Source of the DNA: Thermoplasmata archaeon | GTDB taxonomy: Archaea; Thermoplasmatota; Thermoplasmata; Thermoplasmatales; Thermoplasmataceae | DNA: 15,137 bases | Assembly: GCA_021846695.1 (NCBI GenBank) | Contig: JAJZWN010000022.1 | Location: 5,472-20,608, forward strand | Direction of reading: 5' to 3' | Shown here: positions 13,181 to 15,137 of the stretch, in pieces | Position numbering within the stretch: position 1 is the first letter of the stretch | How the letters are laid out: each line of letters opens with the position of its first letter | Program-made: the position numbers and the translations under genes | Notes under the pieces: model-generated | What the model was told of the DNA's origin: nothing | Seen by the model: only the letters and a program-made list of their open reading frames with translations | Databases searched by the model: none

Positions 13181-14130
13181 ACAAGGTATATGTTGAACCA
13201 GACGATGGTGTAAAGCCATTTGTAAATTTAATAAAAAAAGCCAGGCGGTTCGTTTATATTAATTCATACCTGCTTGATGAGCCTGAAATCCTTAAAGCAA
13301 TTTCTGATGCTGTAAAAAGGAAGGTTGATACACGTTTAATGGTTGATGGCAGACCGTATGGTATTAACGGGAGCGATGGCACACACGCAGAGATAGATAA
13401 CCTGAGAAAAACCGGTGCTAAAGTAAAAGTTGCCCCTGAAAGATTTGAAAAGCCTAATGTTTTTGACCATGCAAAATATATGGTATCCGAAAGGCAGGCT
13501 GAAGTGGGAACACCTAATTTTACTGAAGCAGCATTCTCATCCAACAGGGAATATTTTACAATTACCTCTGATAAAAAAATTATAAAATCCCTTAAAACAA
13601 TTTTTCTTGCTGATTTCGAGAATAAAGCCGCAGGCGAGATGCCCAGAAAATACCTGATTGTTTCACCCGGGTCAGAGAAAGCCCTGGGCGATTTTATTTC
13701 AAGGGAAAGAAAGTTATTGATAGAAACGGAAGAAATGGGTGATGACAAAGAAATTCTAAAAGTTTTAATGGATAAGGGGAGGAAAGTAAAACTCATCGTT
13801 CCCAGTTCCATATCTTCCACAGATATAGACGATATAAAGCAGCTTAAAAAACACGGAGTTAAGGTTAAATATATGCCTGCAAATAAATTATATATGCATG
13901 CGAAAATGATCGCGGGCAAAAAGATTTTCATAGGGTCTGAAAATTTTACAAGGTCAAGCCTTAACAGGAACAGGGAAACCGGGATTATTCTATCGGGATT
14001 GCTAAAAACCTCAAGATTGAAAAATACATTTGCCTCTGACTGGAGAAAAGCCAGAAAAAGCCTGAAACTGGCGAGGGCAACCACATCATCAAAAAATAAG
14101 AGGTATGGAGTTAAGAAGGCCGCCAAATAA
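13174..14130 (+). CDS. Phospholipase D superfamily protein with two HKD-like motifs and a basic tail
   Basis: A 318-aa soluble protein made of two similar PLD-fold halves. Motif 1 is DHAKYMVSE with His99 and Lys101, followed by GTPNFT (112-117) and NREYF (124-128). Motif 2 is MHAKMIAGK with His242 and Lys244, followed by GSENFT (254-259) and NRETG (266-270). Both H and K pairs needed for the phospho-histidine mechanism are present. The aspartate five residues after the lysine is Glu in motif 1, and the second motif is two residues shorter there and lacks it. There is no signal peptide or membrane segment, unlike cardiolipin synthases. The last 30 residues are rich in Lys and Arg (KARKSLKLARATTSSKNKR), which suggests nucleic-acid binding and a Nuc-like phosphodiesterase; this is inferred. 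It ends 3 bp from the stop of the convergent small gene. Confidence 0.88.
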   Translation: MSYKVYVEPDDGVKPFVNLIKKARRFVYINSYLLDEPEILKAISDAVKRKVDTRLMVDGRPYGINGSDGTHAEIDNLRKTGAKVKVAPERFEKPNVFDHAKYMVSERQAEVGTPNFTEAAFSSNREYFTITSDKKIIKSLKTIFLADFENKAAGEMPRKYLIVSPGSEKALGDFISRERKLLIETEEMGDDKEILKVLMDKGRKVKLIVPSSISSTDIDDIKQLKKHGVKVKYMPANKLYMHAKMIAGKKIFIGSENFTRSSLNRNRETGIILSGLLKTSRLKNTFASDWRKARKSLKLARATTSSKNKRYGVKKAAK

Positions 14131-14133
14131 GAT

Positions 14134-14514
14134 TTATTCTATATTTACAAAATCCTGGTAGTACACTATTATATTTTTCCCATTGGAGTCAATCACCATT
14201 CTGTTTGAAAAGGCAGTTTCAATTTCTCCTGCGAATTCTCCATCATTTTTTGTTTTTATTTTTATGTATCCGCTGATAGGTACTTCCTTTATTTCAAGAA
14301 CTTCGTCCCTTCCAATTATTACGGGAGTATACATTACGTTGTCCCCGGCGTAAAACTTGAGCGGGATATCCATTATTATTGAATCGCTGTCCACTGCCCT
14401 GATTATGCCGGTATATGACATGACGGTTGCGACTACCAGATAAACGCCATCGAGATTCCCGCCACGGAAACTATCAATTAAATCACTGTAACCTAAAGAT
14501 ATTGCACTACACAT
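14134..14514 (-). CDS. Uncharacterised small protein, two beta-rich repeats (possible Sm/SH3-like small barrels)
   Basis: A 126-aa protein not assigned to a known family. After a short N-terminus (1-22) two halves have the same pattern. Residues about 25-77 run YLVVATVMSYTGIIRAV, a D-rich turn, IIMDIPLKFYAGDNV, then IIGRDEVLEIKEV. Residues about 83-126 run YIKIKTKNDGEFAGEIETA, MVIDSNGKNIIV, then YYQDFVNIE. Each has the strand-G-strand-turn-(D)xx-strand-(V)xxI rhythm of small five-stranded beta-barrels such as Sm/LSm or SH3-like domains, where the last strand sets a bound ligand. It is predicted cytosolic, with no cysteine-rich or membrane region. A TATA-like TAATATAAA at 14531-14540 is centred 21 bp from the ATG. 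Its 3' end abuts the PLD gene tail to tail. A function is not claimed; RNA or protein binding is a hypothesis. Confidence 0.72.
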   Translation of the reverse strand: MCSAISLGYSDLIDSFRGGNLDGVYLVVATVMSYTGIIRAVDSDSIIMDIPLKFYAGDNVMYTPVIIGRDEVLEIKEVPISGYIKIKTKNDGEFAGEIETAFSNRMVIDSNGKNIIVYYQDFVNIE

Positions 14515-14530
14515 ACAGGGGAAATTGGTA

Positions 14531-14540
14531 TTTATATTAA
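14531..14540 (-). promoter_or_regulatory. TATA box of the small two-repeat protein gene
   Basis: The minus strand reads TTAATATAAA, centred about 21 bp from the ATG at 14514. The intergenic interval 14515-14609 thus holds back-to-back promoters for this gene and the plus-strand DUF167 gene. Confidence 0.45.
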
Positions 14541-14581
14541 TCTTTGGCTATTATGTTGAATATATTCAGGCAAAGTTAATG

Positions 14582-14590
14582 TTATAAATA
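14582..14590 (+). promoter_or_regulatory. TATA box of the DUF167 gene
   Basis: TTATAAATA is centred 24 bp upstream of the TTG at 14610, which supports that unusual start codon and a leaderless transcript. Confidence 0.5.
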
Positions 14591-14609
14591 ATTAAATGAT
14601 TTCTATTGA

Positions 14610-14822
14610 TTGATAATTCACGTGATAGTTGTAAACGGAAAACATAGAATAGAGTCTGAAGGCGACAGATTAAAAATATATACATCTGCCCCGAGGGAGA
14701 ATAATAAGGCCAACTATGATATCATGAAACAGCTGGCAACATATTATAATGTTGAATTTTATAAAATAAAACTAATTTCAGGGCAAAAATCAAGAAAAAA
14801 AATTTTTTCAATAGATATTTAA
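14610..14822 (+). CDS. DUF167 (YggU-like) family protein
   Basis: A 70-aa protein with the DUF167 core: LKIYTSAPRENNKANYDIMKQLA (22-44), matching the family's L-i-v-t-A-p-(x)-gKAN-...-L-a pattern, and VEFYKIKLISGQKSRKKIFSI (48-68), matching the VxxvxGxxSR-K strand. The family is widespread in archaea, bacteria and eukaryotes, has a known small alpha/beta fold, and no established biochemical role. The N-terminus is shorter than in many homologues, which run to 75-100 aa. The start is TTG at 14610: the TATA box is centred 24 bp before it and no ATG is in frame upstream. A GTG at 14622 is an alternative that would cut four residues. Its stop is 1 bp from the stop of the opposing DsrE-like gene. 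Confidence 0.85.
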   Translation: MIIHVIVVNGKHRIESEGDRLKIYTSAPRENNKANYDIMKQLATYYNVEFYKIKLISGQKSRKKIFSIDI

Positions 14823-14823
14823 T

Positions 14824-15137
14824 TTAAAAAGTAATTGGCGTATATCCATTTTTAACGTAATCTGCTATTACTGAGGATATTGGTTTAATTTCCAGTTTCA
14901 TTTCTTTCAGGATACCATCTATTTTATTATTTTCTGCATAACCACTGCATGCAATGGGTATAACTCCCTTTTCCTGAAGTTTTTTGATCAATCCAGTAAC
15001 GTCAGCATCCCCTGATGCAGCAAGCTTTTCGCTCTCTCCGAATAGTATTACCCTTGTCTCATCATTAAGGTGATTTGCCAGGTTAAGGCCTATCATTGCC
15101 TTCGTCTTGTCTTTCTCGCCAGATATGATTATTATAA
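14824..15137 (-). CDS. DsrE/DsrF-like small sulfur-relay family protein, N-terminus cut by the window edge
   Basis: The minus-strand frame is open to the right edge: upstream of Met at 15096 it continues as a hydrophobic strand and ISGEKDKTKAMIGLNLANHL, which is the expected first strand and helix of a DsrE-like protein. The true start is therefore beyond 15137, and Met at 15096 is internal. At least 104 residues are visible of a family usually 110-130 aa, so only a few are missing. The middle carries TRVILFGESEKLA, then a helix and GVIPIACSGYAENN, where the cysteine is at the position used in DsrE/TusD-type persulfide carriers. The C-terminus ends with a helix and a short strand (ADYVKNGYTPITF). 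Members move sulfur in tRNA thiolation or sulfur oxidation, but many archaeal ones have no known role. Confidence 0.82.
   Translation of the reverse strand, partial: IIIISGEKDKTKAMIGLNLANHLNDETRVILFGESEKLAASGDADVTGLIKKLQEKGVIPIACSGYAENNKIDGILKEMKLEIKPISSVIADYVKNGYTPITF

Noticed and set aside
13254..14126. Long open frame antisense to the PLD gene (290 codons)
   Set aside because: It is the shadow of a gene with clear PLD motifs; its translation has no recognisable domain and it has no promoter of its own.
1..15137. Mobile element, prophage, CRISPR or defence island
   Set aside because: No transposase, integrase, terminal inverted repeats, spacer-like repeats or Cas/defence genes are present; the genes are mainly housekeeping or metabolic.

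Overview
The window looks like a chromosomal segment from a thermoacidophilic archaeon of the Thermoplasmatales (Thermoplasma, Picrophilus, Ferroplasma, Acidiplasma or Cuniculiplasma type). The reasons are the AT-rich sequence, an M1 aminopeptidase of the tricorn-interacting factor F2/F3 type, a two-domain archaeal Sua5, a four-CBS-domain protein of archaeal type, and archaeal TATA boxes centred about 24-34 bp upstream of most first-gene start codons, which implies leaderless or nearly leaderless mRNAs. Genus cannot be settled from the sequence alone. No mobile element, CRISPR array, integrase or rRNA is visible; gene packing is dense and no gene-free stretch exceeds 300 bp.

Layout. (1) 1-668, minus: 5' part of an Lhr-type superfamily 2 helicase that runs off the left edge. 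(2) 801-4134, minus: a tightly overlapping three-gene operon (FAD subunit, [2Fe-2S] subunit, molybdopterin subunit, in M-S-L order) for a molybdenum hydroxylase of the xanthine dehydrogenase / CO dehydrogenase superfamily. The active-site loop is not that of true CO dehydrogenase, so the substrate is open (an aldehyde is plausible). (3) 4360-4695, minus: a small soluble Rieske ferredoxin, a possible electron partner. (4) 4867-4939, minus: tRNA-Gly(GCC). (5) 4993-7960, minus: a probable operon of Sua5 (t6A synthesis), a tandem-GNAT acetyltransferase and a membrane protein of the dolichol/phytol kinase family. (6) 8174-10561, plus: the M1 zinc aminopeptidase. (7) 10679-12920, minus: an SHMT-like PLP enzyme followed by a four-CBS protein whose C-terminal domain resembles ribosome hibernation factors. 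(8) 13174-14130, plus: a PLD-superfamily protein with a basic tail. (9) 14134-15137: three small genes, namely a putative duplicated small-beta-barrel protein (minus), a DUF167/YggU protein (plus, TTG start) and the C-terminal part of a DsrE-like protein (minus).

How the genes fit together. The molybdenum hydroxylase subunits are translationally coupled (two ATGA overlaps, each with a strong internal Shine-Dalgarno), while the first gene of that operon has no Shine-Dalgarno and appears leaderless; the SHMT/CBS pair follows the same pattern. Three gene pairs are convergent, two of them with only 1-3 bp between stop codons, so their transcripts must overlap at the 3' ends. The most intriguing candidates are the CBS/HPF-like protein, an SHMT-like enzyme with Tyr where family members have the PLP-stacking His, the non-canonical molybdenum hydroxylase, the unknown two-repeat protein, and palindromes near two start sites.
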